A stretch of 64,000 bases of DNA from Prevotella sp. HUN102 (GCF_000688375.1 NZ_JIAF01000004.1:1798001-1862000); one strand, 5' to 3'; positions 9,220-18,724 are shown, counted from the first letter of the stretch. The notes: generated from the letters alone by a model not told the origin. Made by a program: numbers and translations.

Positions 9220-9358
9220 GTCAGAGACTGCAAGCTAATGGGTTTGCAAGTCAAATATATCTGCCCATTCATCGCACCATTACCACTTTGCTTTTAGGTA
9301 ATTATCTTGAACCGAAAAGCAACTTATGGTAAACTTATTGACCTGTATTCTTATTTTT

Positions 9359-9392
9359 CCGAGTTCAGGATTTGTCCCGAACTCGGGTTTCT
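9359..9392. terminator. Hairpin between two convergent genes, likely terminator
   Basis: CCGAGTTC (9359-9366) pairs with GAACTCGG (9379-9386), with a moderately T-rich run on the plus strand (GTTTCTAATTTT). It could end the small membrane protein transcript; on the minus strand it lacks a U run. Confidence 0.45.
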
Positions 9393-9399
9393 AATTTTA

Positions 9400-10611
9400 T
9401 TATTCTTCTGTCTTTTCTTTTTCCTTAGGCAGAATAAGGTTGAGCAAAACTCCAACGATGGCTGAAAGTCCGATACCACTCATTGCAAAATCTCCCCAAT
9501 TAAGGATAGCTCCACCGATACCGATAGTCAGTGTAACGGAGATGATAATTGTATTGCGTGTCTGATTCAGATTTACCTTATTCTGAATCAGGTTCTGAAT
9601 GCCTACGGAGGCTATCGTTCCGAAAAGCAACAGCATAATACCACCCAGAACGGCTTGTGGAATGCTCTGAAGCAATGCGCTCAATTTACCAATAACGGAG
9701 AAAACTATGGCTGTAAAGGCTGATATACGGATAACTTGTGGCTGAGTAATCTTAGTGATGCTCATTGCTCCCGTAACTTCGCTGTAAGTAGTTACAGGAG
9801 GACCACCGAAGAAACTTGCAGCAAGGCAAGCCAAGCCGTCGCCCAACATCGTGCGATGAAGCCCCGGTTCTTTCGTAAAATCTTTCTGTGCAACTGCTCC
9901 TACAACGTAGACATCGCCGATATGTTCAATAACCGGTGCGATGGCAACGGGAATCATAAAGAGGAATGGTTCCCAAGCAAACTGTGGCAACTGGAAATCG
10001 GACAATGCCGGAGGAAGTGCTATCCAAGGAGCAGCAGCCACCTTGTCGAAATTTACTTCTCCTAAACAGATTGCCACGATGAAGCCTGCCACGATTCCAC
10101 ATACGACTGGCACGAGTTTGATAAGTCCTTTTCCCAACGAGAGCACGAGAATAGCTACGGAAAGAGAGATACACGCTAAAATCCAGTTGGTCTTTGCCAT
10201 ATCAACGGCAGAACTTGAAAGCGACAAGCCGATGAGAATGATAACCGGACCAATGACAACGGGAGGGAAAAGCCGGTCGAGCAACTTCTTGCCTTGCCAT
10301 CTGATAAGGGCTGCCATCAGGAAATAAACGAGCGAAACGCCGATGATCCCTGCCAATGTTCCCGGCATTCCCCACTGCTTGGAGGCTGCAATGATGGGAG
10401 CAATGAAGGCGAAGGACGAGCCTAAAAAAATAGGAACTTTACCTTTCGTAACGAAATGAAAGATAAAAGTTCCTATTCCAGCCGTGAATAAGGCCGTTGC
10501 CGGGTCGAGACCGACGAGTAAAGGGACGAGGACGGTAGCACCAAAAGCGACAAACAAGAATTGCACGCCTACTATCGTTCTTCGGAATGGAGATAAATTT
10601 GCTGTGTTCAT
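9400..10611 (-). CDS. uraA: Uracil/xanthine permease of the NCS2 family
   Basis: A 403-residue inner membrane proton symporter for uracil, with about 14 hydrophobic segments. The NCS2 signature is seen in GKVPIFLGSSFAFIAP (about residues 57-72), in the central Glu motif IAPVIEHIGDV and in GGPPVTTYSEVTGAMS. These are closer to uracil permeases than to xanthine permeases. It stands alone and is divergent from the lactate permease. The Bacteroidota use such carriers for pyrimidine salvage. Confidence 0.93.
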   Translation of the reverse strand: MNTANLSPFRRTIVGVQFLFVAFGATVLVPLLVGLDPATALFTAGIGTFIFHFVTKGKVPIFLGSSFAFIAPIIAASKQWGMPGTLAGIIGVSLVYFLMAALIRWQGKKLLDRLFPPVVIGPVIILIGLSLSSSAVDMAKTNWILACISLSVAILVLSLGKGLIKLVPVVCGIVAGFIVAICLGEVNFDKVAAAPWIALPPALSDFQLPQFAWEPFLFMIPVAIAPVIEHIGDVYVVGAVAQKDFTKEPGLHRTMLGDGLACLAASFFGGPPVTTYSEVTGAMSITKITQPQVIRISAFTAIVFSVIGKLSALLQSIPQAVLGGIMLLLFGTIASVGIQNLIQNKVNLNQTRNTIIISVTLTIGIGGAILNWGDFAMSGIGLSAIVGVLLNLILPKEKEKTEE

Positions 10612-10663
10612 TTTATTAAACTATATTATAAAAACGCATAGAACAAACTATGATTTCTGGCTG

Positions 10664-10671
10664 CAAAATTA
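10664..10671 (-). promoter_or_regulatory. uraA promoter -7 box
   Basis: The minus strand reads TAATTTTG, leaving a leader of about 50 bases to the ATG at 10611. Confidence 0.6.
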
Positions 10672-10766
10672 CTTAAAAATTTGCTAATATGGAGGAAATA
10701 AAGGAAAGAATGTTACATCTGAATCAAAAAAAGAAGATAATAAATAGTATTTCCTATTCTTTTTCG

Positions 10767-10774
10767 TATCTTTA
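10767..10774 (+). promoter_or_regulatory. Lactate permease promoter -7 box
   Basis: TATCTTTA is a near match to TAnnTTTG and lies 33 bases before the ATG at 10807. Confidence 0.5.
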
Positions 10775-10806
10775 CAGACAGTAACACAAATTCTATACAA
10801 TAAATT

Positions 10807-12369
10807 ATGTCGGCATTAATATCAATCATTCCTATCGTGCTGCTTTTCGTTCTTATGCTGGGCTTCAATATGGCCGGCCACAAAAGCGCAATCATTACCC
10901 TCGCAGTAACTGTTCTTTTAGGTTTATTCGTTGCCCCGGAATTGAGCATCATTCCTGAAACCTATGCCGGAAGCAGCGTCTATGGACTTGTAGGGTGGAG
11001 CTTGGCAGAGGGTGTTCTGAAGGCTGTTTTTCCCATTCTCATCATTATTCTGATGGCGATTTACAGTTACAACATCCTTGTTGAGAGCAAACAAATAGAG
11101 GTTAACAAAAATCAGTTCACGTCTATTTCCGATGATAAAGGCATCATTGTCTTGATGCTCGTGTGGGGATTCGGAGGCATTCTTGAAGGAATGGCAGGTT
11201 TCGGAACGGCAGTTGCCATTCCCGCAGCTATCCTTATCGGATTGGGATTCAAGCCTTTGTTCTCTGCTCTCGTATCGTTACTTGCCAATACCGTGCCCAC
11301 TATCTTCGGAGCAGTAGGCGTTCCGGTTACAACGCTGTGCAACGAGGTTACCGTGGGTGGTGCAGCATCGCCTGAAAGAATTAGCGAAGTGGCGAGTATG
11401 GCAGTTCTTCAACTTTCGCCGTTGTTCTTTCTCTTGCCATTCATCATCCTGATGCTGACAGACAGAAAAGCTATCGTGAAGAATATCGTGCTCACACTTG
11501 CCGTTGGTTCGGTATCGCTCGGCGTACAATACGTTTGTGCAAAATATCTTGGTGCAGAAACGCCCGCCATTATCGGCTCTATTGCAGCCATCATTGTAAT
11601 TCTGGTCTTTGCAAAGCTGATGCCCAAGAAAGAAAGCGAAGCAGTAAGGTCAGAAAAGAAACGCTACACGCTGGGCGAAACCTTCAAGGCTTGGAGCGTT
11701 TATCTGTTCATTTTGGCATTCATTCTTCTTTCGGGTGCGCTGTGTCCTCCTATTAACAATTTCCTGAAATCCAACTTAGTGAGTCAAGTTCCTCTTCCTG
11801 CCATTGGCTCAACGTTCAAGTTCGGATGGATCAGCAATGCAGGCTTGATGCTTTTCCTCGGTGCCACTATCGGTGGATTGATTCAGGGGATGAGTTTCGG
11901 AAAGCTGATGGTAGTGTTGGCGCGTACAGTGGTTAATCTGCGTAAAACCGTCATCACAATTATAAGTCTCATATCTTTGGCTTCGATAATGAATTACAGT
12001 GGTATGATCGGAGCTATTGCGAGTGGATTGGTCAGCCTGACGGGTGTCTTTTATCCGTTCTTTGCACCATTGATTGGTGCAATCGGCACTTTCGTAACAG
12101 GTTCCGACACATCGGCAAACATTCTTTTTGCCAAATTGCAGGCCAATGTTGCAGGCCATTTGGGCTTCGATCCTACCCAGGCCAACTGGCTCGTGGCTGC
12201 GAACACAACGGGTGCATCGGGTGGAAAGATGATTTCGCCACAGAGTATAGCCGTTGCAACTGCTGCCTGCAATATGCAGGGAAAGGATGGAGAGATATTG
12301 AAGTCTGCCATTCCTTACGCCATAGGCTATATCGTAATAGCAGGCTTGATGGTATATTGGGGCTGTTAG
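10807..12369 (+). CDS. lctP: L-lactate permease (LctP/LldP family)
   Basis: A 520-residue multi-pass inner membrane carrier for lactate or glycolate with protons. Family landmarks are GGILEGMAGFGTAVAIPAAI (about residues 122-141), GAVGVPVTTL and the C-terminal GSDTSANILFAKLQ and TGASGGKMISPQS. The length matches the family (about 500-560). It ends 9 bases from the convergent FecCD permease gene. No lactate dehydrogenase or regulator is adjacent. Confidence 0.94.
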   Translation: MSALISIIPIVLLFVLMLGFNMAGHKSAIITLAVTVLLGLFVAPELSIIPETYAGSSVYGLVGWSLAEGVLKAVFPILIIILMAIYSYNILVESKQIEVNKNQFTSISDDKGIIVLMLVWGFGGILEGMAGFGTAVAIPAAILIGLGFKPLFSALVSLLANTVPTIFGAVGVPVTTLCNEVTVGGAASPERISEVASMAVLQLSPLFFLLPFIILMLTDRKAIVKNIVLTLAVGSVSLGVQYVCAKYLGAETPAIIGSIAAIIVILVFAKLMPKKESEAVRSEKKRYTLGETFKAWSVYLFILAFILLSGALCPPINNFLKSNLVSQVPLPAIGSTFKFGWISNAGLMLFLGATIGGLIQGMSFGKLMVVLARTVVNLRKTVITIISLISLASIMNYSGMIGAIASGLVSLTGVFYPFFAPLIGAIGTFVTGSDTSANILFAKLQANVAGHLGFDPTQANWLVAANTTGASGGKMISPQSIAVATAACNMQGKDGEILKSAIPYAIGYIVIAGLMVYWGC

Positions 12370-12378
12370 AAACTGCTA

Positions 12379-13392
12379 TCAGCCTTTTGATTTCATCAAG
12401 ACATAGATTACCACGGGTGCTCCGATGAGTGGAGTTACGGCATTCAAGGGAATGATGCCTGCCTCGCCCGGTAAATAACAGATAATATTACAAAGAAGTG
12501 CTGTCAAAGCACCGCAGAGAATCGTTGAAGGCAATAGCATTCGATGATTCTCTGTCGTTAATAGAAGGCGTGCAATATGAGGTACTGCCAATCCTATGAA
12601 AGCAATTGGACCACAAAAGGCTGTGGTAATGGCTGATAAAAGTCCGGTTACCACCAATAGATAGTTTCGCACACGGCGTGTGTTTATTCCCAGACTTTCG
12701 GCATATTGAGGGCCTAAGAGTAAGGCGTTGAGTGGTTTCATCAACAGGAGTGAACATAATATTCCGAATGAGATAATGGCAACAAACATTGGAATATGCT
12801 TCATTGAAACGCCTCCAAAGTTACCCATTCCCCACATTATATAGCTTTTTACACCTTCATCAGTAGCAAAGAAGTTGAGCAATGACACTACTGATGAAGA
12901 CAAATAGCCAATCATTATTCCGATTATCAGCAGCAAGACGCTGTTTCTGACAATTAATGAAAAGAAGAATATCAGTGCCGTAACGGCCATTGCCCCCACA
13001 AATGCAGCCAGAAGAACTGCCATAAAGCCCGAAACGGAGAAAAAAGCAGTAGACACGTTTCCCCCTAATAAGAGCATAACAAGGGCTACTCCAAGTCCCG
13101 CTCCTGAATTAATGCCGAACACATCAGGCCCTGCTAAGGGATTGCGAAAGGCTGTTTGCAGCATCAGTCCACTAACAGAGAGTGCTCCTCCACAAAACAT
13201 TGCCGTCAAGGCTTGTGGCAAACGGTTTTCTATGATAATGTATAGCCAACTCTCCTTGCCTTCAAATTTTCCCGTAAGTATATCAACCACATCTCCAAAG
13301 GGTATCTGCACCGAACCAATATAAAGATTCAATGCAAATAAAAGAATAATGCACAGTGGCAAGAATATGAAGATACGAGTTCCTCTAATCAT
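12379..13392 (-). CDS. FecCD-family ABC transporter permease
   Basis: A 337-residue inner membrane permease of the iron-siderophore, heme or vitamin B12 class. The signature is clear: RLPQALTAMFCGGALSVSG followed by RNPLAGPDVFGINSGAGLG, and later CGPIAFIGLAVPHIAR. About ten transmembrane helices are visible. It begins 17 bases after the stop of the binding lipoprotein gene, so the two form an operon. The ATPase normally encoded next is missing, because the neighbour is a convergent lactate permease. It must therefore use an ATPase encoded elsewhere, or be an incomplete operon. The substrate is not resolved. Confidence 0.92.
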   Translation of the reverse strand: MIRGTRIFIFLPLCIILLFALNLYIGSVQIPFGDVVDILTGKFEGKESWLYIIIENRLPQALTAMFCGGALSVSGLMLQTAFRNPLAGPDVFGINSGAGLGVALVMLLLGGNVSTAFFSVSGFMAVLLAAFVGAMAVTALIFFFSLIVRNSVLLLIIGIMIGYLSSSVVSLLNFFATDEGVKSYIMWGMGNFGGVSMKHIPMFVAIISFGILCSLLLMKPLNALLLGPQYAESLGINTRRVRNYLLVVTGLLSAITTAFCGPIAFIGLAVPHIARLLLTTENHRMLLPSTILCGALTALLCNIICYLPGEAGIIPLNAVTPLIGAPVVIYVLMKSKG

Positions 13393-13409
13393 AAGAAGTA
13401 TTGAGCCAC

Positions 13410-14525
13410 TTAGTCGGATAGCTTTTTGTAATATCTCAAATTGTTCTTGTTCAAGTCAGGATGGAAGAGTTGAATAAGGTCGTTTAACAGCCAATCAGGT
13501 CGCCAACTCACTTCTTCAAAATATGGAACTTTGTCCGCAGGACAAGCATATATTTCGCCTTTCTTGAATGGTTTCAACATTGCATAGCCCTGATATTCCG
13601 AAAGCAGCAGTTGTTTGTTCATCTCTCCATTGTAACTCATTATCCAAAAGTCCGCTTCTCCAAACTTGTCTAAGACTGTTTCAAACGGCATAGACAGGCT
13701 GCCGCTACTCTTGTCGTTGGAGAAAGCATAGTTTCCACCTACATCTTTGTAAAGCAATCCCACACTGCTTTCGCCACCGGGCAAGTACCAAACCGATCCA
13801 ACCATACGGTCAGGAAGGACTGAACGCGTTTCCTTTGCATTGCTTGCAGCATTCTTTGCTGCCATATAATTCTTTTCCACCTCAGCAAACAATGCGTTTG
13901 CTTCATCCTCACAACCGAACAGCATTCCATAGAATTTCATCCATTCGGCACGTCCCAAAGCAGACGTTTCCATATAGTCAGCACATTCAATGATTGGAAT
14001 ATTCAATCCGTCAAGTTTGCCGTAGCCACCACTATTTTCAAATGGCGAAAGCAACAAAACATCGGGCTTCATATCAATAATCTTCTCTATGTCGGGTTTC
14101 ATTCCATCGCCACAATCCACAATTTCTTTCGATTTGATTCTTGCCTGAACATCTGGTATCAGCATATACTTGGCATCAGCTATACCGGCTATTACTTTCG
14201 GATTTTTCAGCATCTCCATCAGGTTTGCGTGGGCAGTAGTGAAGAAGACTCCACGCTGCAAAGGAATTTTAATTGCAGTGCCATCACTCGGTGCTTTGCT
14301 CACATCGTCCACCAAATAGTAGGTATGCAGCACTTCTCCTTTCTTCCAAGGATTGTCCAAACTTACCTTTATACCATCATCCACACGCTCCATCTTGATA
14401 TTTTGCGCATATTTGAACGACAAAGTACTGTCAGAAGCATCTGATTTCTCATTTTTCACAGCATTGTTTGTGCATCCACAAAACAAACATAATAATAAGG
14501 TATATACTACCAGTAACTTTTGCAT
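13410..14525 (-). CDS. Substrate-binding lipoprotein of a FecCD-type ABC transporter
   Basis: A 371-residue lipoprotein: signal peptide with lipobox LFCGC (Cys18), then an acidic linker and a helical-backbone type III binding protein. The recognisable steps are FTTAHANLMEML, a central DMKPDVLLLSPFENSG and a C-terminal FEEVSWRPDWLLNDLIQLFHP. Family members bind ferric siderophores, heme or cobalamin; this sequence does not settle which. It is first in the operon with the permease. Confidence 0.88.
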   Translation of the reverse strand: MQKLLVVYTLLLCLFCGCTNNAVKNEKSDASDSTLSFKYAQNIKMERVDDGIKVSLDNPWKKGEVLHTYYLVDDVSKAPSDGTAIKIPLQRGVFFTTAHANLMEMLKNPKVIAGIADAKYMLIPDVQARIKSKEIVDCGDGMKPDIEKIIDMKPDVLLLSPFENSGGYGKLDGLNIPIIECADYMETSALGRAEWMKFYGMLFGCEDEANALFAEVEKNYMAAKNAASNAKETRSVLPDRMVGSVWYLPGGESSVGLLYKDVGGNYAFSNDKSSGSLSMPFETVLDKFGEADFWIMSYNGEMNKQLLLSEYQGYAMLKPFKKGEIYACPADKVPYFEEVSWRPDWLLNDLIQLFHPDLNKNNLRYYKKLSD

Positions 14526-14544
14526 AGCTTAGAAATATTTTCGG

Positions 14545-14552
14545 CAAAAGTA
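14545..14552 (-). promoter_or_regulatory. Promoter -7 box of the binding-protein/permease operon
   Basis: The minus strand reads TACTTTTG, 20 bases before the ATG at 14525. No cobalamin riboswitch is present in this 131-base gap. Confidence 0.6.
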
Positions 14553-14594
14553 CAAAAAAAGTATGAATTTTTGTCAGTTTACAATATTTTTTCG

Positions 14595-14602
14595 TAATTT
14601 AG
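14595..14602 (+). promoter_or_regulatory. Possible -7 box of the dicarboxylate transporter gene
   Basis: TAATTTAG resembles TAnnTTTG with one mismatch, 55 bases before the ATG at 14657. Confidence 0.35.
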
Positions 14603-14656
14603 CAACGTTTGAACTGATAAAGAAGATAATCAATCATTAATTAATATTTTTATACC

Positions 14657-16117
14657 ATGTCTGAAAAGAATTCTAATGCTCTTACAAACCACATTGAAAT
14701 GAAAAAGATTTGGGAACTTTTGGCTATTATCGTGATTACAGCCATTGTGTGGAATCTGCCCAATAGTTCATTCGGCATCGATGGCTTAACAGTAGTTCAA
14801 CAGCGTATCATCGCTATTTTCGTCTTTGCCACGCTTTCCTGGCTTACGGAATGTATTCCCGCTTGGGCCATTTCGTTGGCTATTATGACGATAATGTGTA
14901 CAACGGTGTCTGAAAACTCCTTTGGATTCTTCAAAGGCGAAGGTATAGGAGATTTATTGAAAGCAAAGGAAATAATGGCATCATTTGCCGATCCCATTAT
15001 AATGCTCTTCCTTGCAGGTTTCATTCTTGCTATTGCTGCATCCAAATCGGGGCTTGACACGCTGCTTGCAAGGAGTATGATTCGTCCATTCGGAAAGAAG
15101 AGCGAGAACGTACTGCTCGGTTTTCTGATGATTACCGGTATTTTCTCGATGTTCATTTCCAACACAGCCACTGCGGCTCTGATGTTAACGTTCCTCACTC
15201 CGGTGTTTGCTGCTCTTCCTGCAAACGGTAAAGGCCGTATAGCACTGACAATGTCTATTCCTATCGCTGCCAATCTTGGAGGTATGGGTACGCCTATCGG
15301 AACGCCTCCGAATATGATTGCATTGAAATATCTCAACGATCCGGCAGGGCTTGATATGCACATTGGCTTTGGCCAATGGATGATTTTTATGGTGCCTCTC
15401 GTTATCATCCTGTTGCTTATTTCGTGGAGGGTAATTCTCTATTTCTTCCCATTCAGCAAAAAAAACATCGATCTTGAAATCAATGGCGAAATACATAAAG
15501 GTTGGCGTATGTGGGTTGTTATTGCTACATTCATTATTACCATCCTTCTATGGGTCATTCCGAAGGAAATAACTGGTATCGATACTAATACGGTTTCAAT
15601 GATTCCAATGGGACTGTTCGCAATTACAGGTGTCATTACAGCGAAAGACCTTCAACAGATTGACTGGGCTGTCATCTGGATGGTAGCCGGAGGCTTTGCA
15701 TTGGGGCTGGGAATGAACGGTTCAGGTCTTGCTGATGCAGCTATTGAGAGTATCCCATTCGGCGAATGGAGTCCTATTTTGGTACTTGTCATCTCTGGGC
15801 TTGTATGTTATTTCCTCTCAAATTTCATATCAAACACAGCTACTGCGGCTCTCCTTGTACCAATTCTTGCCGTTGTTTGCCGTGCTATGGATTTAAACTC
15901 AATCGGTGGAACAAGTACAGTACTCATTGGTATTGCAATCGCCGCTTCCACCGCAATGTGCTTACCTATTTCAACTCCTCCAAATGCCATCGCTTACTCA
16001 ACAGGTTTGGTAGAACAAAAGGATATGTTGAAGACCGGTCTCACTTGTGGTCTTATTTCAATCGCTTTAGGATATGTACTCCTCTTCATCATTGGAGAAT
16101 TGCACCTGTTCGGTTAA
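14657..16117 (+). CDS. Sodium-coupled dicarboxylate/anion symporter, DASS (SLC13) family
   Basis: A 486-residue inner membrane carrier. The two inverted-repeat halves each carry the family SNT motif (FISNTATAALMLTF near residue 172 and FISNTATAALLVPI near 392), which binds sodium and the carboxylate. GTPIGTPPNMIAL and LPISTPPNAIAYSTG also match the family. Members import succinate, malate, fumarate or citrate; here it may move succinate or fumarate in a fermenter (inference). It stands alone. Confidence 0.93.
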   Translation: MSEKNSNALTNHIEMKKIWELLAIIVITAIVWNLPNSSFGIDGLTVVQQRIIAIFVFATLSWLTECIPAWAISLAIMTIMCTTVSENSFGFFKGEGIGDLLKAKEIMASFADPIIMLFLAGFILAIAASKSGLDTLLARSMIRPFGKKSENVLLGFLMITGIFSMFISNTATAALMLTFLTPVFAALPANGKGRIALTMSIPIAANLGGMGTPIGTPPNMIALKYLNDPAGLDMHIGFGQWMIFMVPLVIILLLISWRVILYFFPFSKKNIDLEINGEIHKGWRMWVVIATFIITILLWVIPKEITGIDTNTVSMIPMGLFAITGVITAKDLQQIDWAVIWMVAGGFALGLGMNGSGLADAAIESIPFGEWSPILVLVISGLVCYFLSNFISNTATAALLVPILAVVCRAMDLNSIGGTSTVLIGIAIAASTAMCLPISTPPNAIAYSTGLVEQKDMLKTGLTCGLISIALGYVLLFIIGELHLFG

Positions 16118-16278
16118 TTAAATAAAAAAAGAGGATGGATTTAATAGACAAAGGAATTAAAGAATTTACAAATCTAAAGTTTTACAGTTAATAAAGTCAT
16201 TGCAAATCATATTCGTATCAATATTTTGCAGAACTCTTCAACTGATATTTTAATATCCTCCTAAATAAAATCTAAAGA

Positions 16279-16320
16279 ATCGAGCTTTTCTATTTATTAG
16301 GAAAACTCGATTTCTCATTT
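16279..16320 (+). terminator. Weak terminator candidate in the gap after the dicarboxylate transporter
   Basis: AATCGAGCTTTTC (16279-16290) pairs with GAAAACTCGATT (16301-16312) with a bulged C, followed by TCTCATTTCTC. The remainder of the 326-base gap 16118-16443 shows no gene or other recognisable signal. Confidence 0.4.
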
Positions 16321-16443
16321 CTCAGCAGATATCCGAACTCGCAAACCTATTCTTCAGTTTCTTTCTTGGTATAGTGCCAAACAGCCTAAGAAGTGTATGG
16401 GAAATAACGTGTAATACAAAAAGAATATCATTAAGTAGATTGC

Positions 16444-17086
16444 TTAAATATAATATTCAGCCGTATCTATCAAGCCTGCGCGAATGGCGTACTTTGTAGC
16501 TTCGTGTACATTGTTCACGCCAAGTTTTCTGAATATGTTCTTTCTGTGCGTGTTTACCGTATGAAAGGAAGAGAAACGGCGTTCGGCTATTTCCCTCGTA
16601 GTGATACCTTGTGCTATGTCCTTCAATATTTCCGTTTCCGTCTTCGTGAGATTAATCAGTTGGAAATCAGAAGGAACGGCAGGACTTGTAAGCATTTCGG
16701 TCATTTGTTGGCAGATGTAACGTTGCCCATGCATTGCTTCCGAAATGCACTGACGGATTTCGTACAGACGAGAGTCTTTCAAAAGAATACTGATCATACT
16801 GCTTGAGCCGATGAGCAGCCGAACAAAAGGGATGCTCAATTCTTCGCTCCAAAGAATTATCATCATCTCAGGAAACCGCTGCCCGATGATTAAAAGTTCG
16901 TTTTCATCCTTCAGGTCGAAGAGTGTATAATCCAAAATAACAATGGATTCTGGATTTTTTCTTCAACTGATAAAGCAACTCTTGTTTGTCGGCTGCCAAA
17001 TGACAGACAACGTCTTTCATCTTGGAGATTACATATAATAAACCTGCGCGCGTGATATCCTGATGGTCTGCTATGATGATGTTCAT
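16444..17086 (-). pseudogene. LuxR/NarL-type response regulator split by a 1-base frameshift
   Basis: Two overlapping frames make one protein. Residues 1-47 (MNIIIADHQDITRAG...QLKKK) are in one frame and the rest (from 16935 down) in the next. Removing one A from the A6 run on the minus strand (plus 16955-16960) restores QLKKNPESIVILDYTLFD, including the phospho-acceptor Asp of a receiver domain. The rebuilt protein would be about 213 residues: receiver with acidic ADHQD, Asp in VILDYT, Ser in ILWSEE and Lys in LLKDS. A LuxR helix-turn-helix follows (LTKTETEILKDIAQGITTREIA...HTVNTHRKNIFRKLGV). The lesion could be a real pseudogene, a slippage-switched gene or a sequencing error. It follows the gene at 17088 with a TAAAATG junction, so the two are co-transcribed. 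Confidence 0.8.
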
Positions 17087-17087
17087 T

Positions 17088-17465
17088 TTACGATGTTTTT
17101 CCTGAATTATTTTCCCATTCCTCCCATTCTTTCATAGCCTCTTTCCAGTCAGTAGCTTCGCCAGTTTCTATAGCCTGCTTTTCCTTTGCTGTTTCGTCCC
17201 GCGCCTTGTCGCGCGCACGTTTCTCCTTCATATCTACAATGGTCTGATCGTCAAGTATCTGAATTACTCCACGCTTAATGGCATCCGTGAGTTCTTCTTC
17301 GCCGAATGCTTTACCGGGAACGTTGAAATCAGAGATATTAAATTCGTAATTAACACGCAAATCGTGTCTTACCATCTTCTGCTGATACCTGTTTCCGGCA
17401 TTCTTCAGCCTGAGCAATCTGCCGATTTCCTTTATTTCACTTTCCGAAAATTTATTTCTTCCCAT
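17088..17465 (-). CDS. Conserved-looking hypothetical protein with charged helical C-terminus
   Basis: A 125-residue cytoplasmic protein that I do not recognise. The N-terminal half (GRNKFSESEIKEIGRLLRLKN, VRHDLRVNYEFNISDF) looks folded. Residues 75-125 are very rich in Lys, Glu and Asp and probably form a long helix ending in WKEAMKEWEEWE. Its stop lies one base from the ATG of the response regulator, which suggests a two-gene operon and perhaps a linked role. It has its own -7 box upstream. Confidence 0.7.
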   Translation of the reverse strand: MGRNKFSESEIKEIGRLLRLKNAGNRYQQKMVRHDLRVNYEFNISDFNVPGKAFGEEELTDAIKRGVIQILDDQTIVDMKEKRARDKARDETAKEKQAIETGEATDWKEAMKEWEEWENNSGKTS

Positions 17466-17487
17466 CTATTTCTATTATTTCTGTGTG

Positions 17488-17495
17488 CAAAAATA
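17488..17495 (-). promoter_or_regulatory. Promoter -7 box for the 17088-17465 / response regulator operon
   Basis: The minus strand reads TATTTTTG, 22 bases before the ATG at 17465. Confidence 0.6.
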
Positions 17496-17587
17496 CGAAT
17501 AAAATATGATAGTACTCCATTATCTTCCCACAAAGTGAGGATTGATTTTGAAGCAATATCTCTTTAATATCTCTACTTTTGCTGCAC

Positions 17588-17633
17588 TCTAAAAAATAAG
17601 GCTCAATTATTTCTAGAACAATTGAACCTTATT
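17588..17633 (-). terminator. Terminator after the hypothetical gene of the lumazine synthase operon
   Basis: AATAAGGCTCAATT (17595-17608) pairs with AATTGAACCTTATT (17620-17633) with one mismatch; TTTTTT follows on the minus strand. Confidence 0.8.
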
Positions 17634-17659
17634 TGATACGAACTAATATGAAGTTGAAA

Positions 17660-18037
17660 TTATCTTATAGCCTCAAAATACTGGTCGAAAGCACGTGGAT
17701 GTCTGCCAATAAGGATGGTATTGAGCAGACAGTTGGCTACGATTTCTTCATTGCCGAGGTCTACTTTTCCATCTTTTTTTACTTCTTTTGCCAAAAGTAT
17801 GTCCCAAGGACCGTTAAAATTACTGTCGTCTGCACCAAAAAACATTTCGTTTGTATCAGGATCTTCCATCAACTGATAATGAATGTACTTCTTTGTTGGC
17901 GTAGGTTTGATTTCGAGAAGCATATCATAAGCCAACCTGAACTCCTTACGGAGCTTGCGTGCTTTGGGATACATCAGTCCGATATGTGGATAGATTTCGT
18001 CAAAATCGTATGCCTGAAAGTATTGCTGTAATGTCAT
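17660..18037 (-). CDS. Hypothetical protein downstream of lumazine synthase
   Basis: A 125-residue soluble protein without signal peptide or membrane segment; I do not recognise the family. It begins LQQYFQAYDFDEIYPHIGLMYPKA and contains an acidic middle (EDPDTNEMFFGADDSNFNGPWDI). The style, rich in aromatic and acidic residues, resembles small Bacteroidota-specific proteins of unknown function. It starts 24 bases after the ribH stop and is followed by a strong terminator, so it is the last gene of that operon. The opposite-strand frame over the same bases is a shadow. Confidence 0.7.
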   Translation of the reverse strand: MTLQQYFQAYDFDEIYPHIGLMYPKARKLRKEFRLAYDMLLEIKPTPTKKYIHYQLMEDPDTNEMFFGADDSNFNGPWDILLAKEVKKDGKVDLGNEEIVANCLLNTILIGRHPRAFDQYFEAIR

Positions 18038-18061
18038 TTCTTCTTGTTTTGTTGATTCAGA

Positions 18062-18538
18062 CTAAAATTTAGCCATCTTTATGGCTACGATAGCACATTC
18101 GTCTCCCTTGTTGCCGAGCTTCCCTCCACAGCGATCCTTTGCCTGCTGCAAGTCGTTTGTAGTGAGAAGACCATAGATTACAGGGATTTCACAAGTGGCG
18201 TTGAGCCTTGAAATACCATAAGTTACGCCCTCGCAGATGTAATCGAAGTGAGGGGTTTCTCCACGGATTACGCTTCCAAGCACAATGATTGCATCGTAAC
18301 CACCGTTGAGTGTCATCTGGTGAGCACCATAAACCAGTTCAAAACTGCCCGGAACAGTTTTCACGTGAATGTTTTCCGGAATAGCACCGTGCTTTTCCAG
18401 TGTTTTTACTGCACCATCAAGCAATGCCCCTGTTATTTCAGGATTCCATTCCGAAACAACAATGCCAAAGCACATATTGCTCGCATCGGGAACACTCGTA
18501 AAGTCGTAGTCTGATAAATTATGTAATGATGTTGCCAT
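18062..18538 (-). CDS. ribH: 6,7-dimethyl-8-ribityllumazine synthase
   Basis: A 158-residue enzyme of riboflavin biosynthesis. It condenses 5-amino-6-ribitylaminouracil with 3,4-dihydroxy-2-butanone phosphate. Family motifs are visible: [13 protein letters not shown] (substrate Trp, residues 24-36), [11 protein letters not shown] (about 61-71), [17 protein letters not shown] (about 85-101, with the catalytic His) and [14 protein letters not shown]. No other riboflavin gene is in the window. It shares an operon with the following small gene. Confidence 0.97.
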   Translation of the reverse strand: MATSLHNLSDYDFTSVPDASNMCFGIVVSEWNPEITGALLDGAVKTLEKHGAIPENIHVKTVPGSFELVYGAHQMTLNGGYDAIIVLGSVIRGETPHFDYICEGVTYGISRLNATCEIPVIYGLLTTNDLQQAKDRCGGKLGNKGDECAIVAIKMAKF

Positions 18539-18724
18539 TTATTAATAGCTGTTGATGAATGATTTTTATAAATTTCCCTGTTCAACGTATAACACATATT
18601 ATAAATATGCCTCATTTGCTCAACAAGTAAATGATGGAGTGGACAAATAGATGGTTTTATAAACTATCAGAATTGAATAGTTCCATCTTCAGTCGTCCAT
18701 TATTGATATTCCATTTAAAAAGAA

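Noticed and set aside
14526..14656. A second cobalamin riboswitch before the FecCD operon
   Set aside because: The gap has only 131 bases and none of the aptamer landmarks; it holds two divergent -7 boxes.
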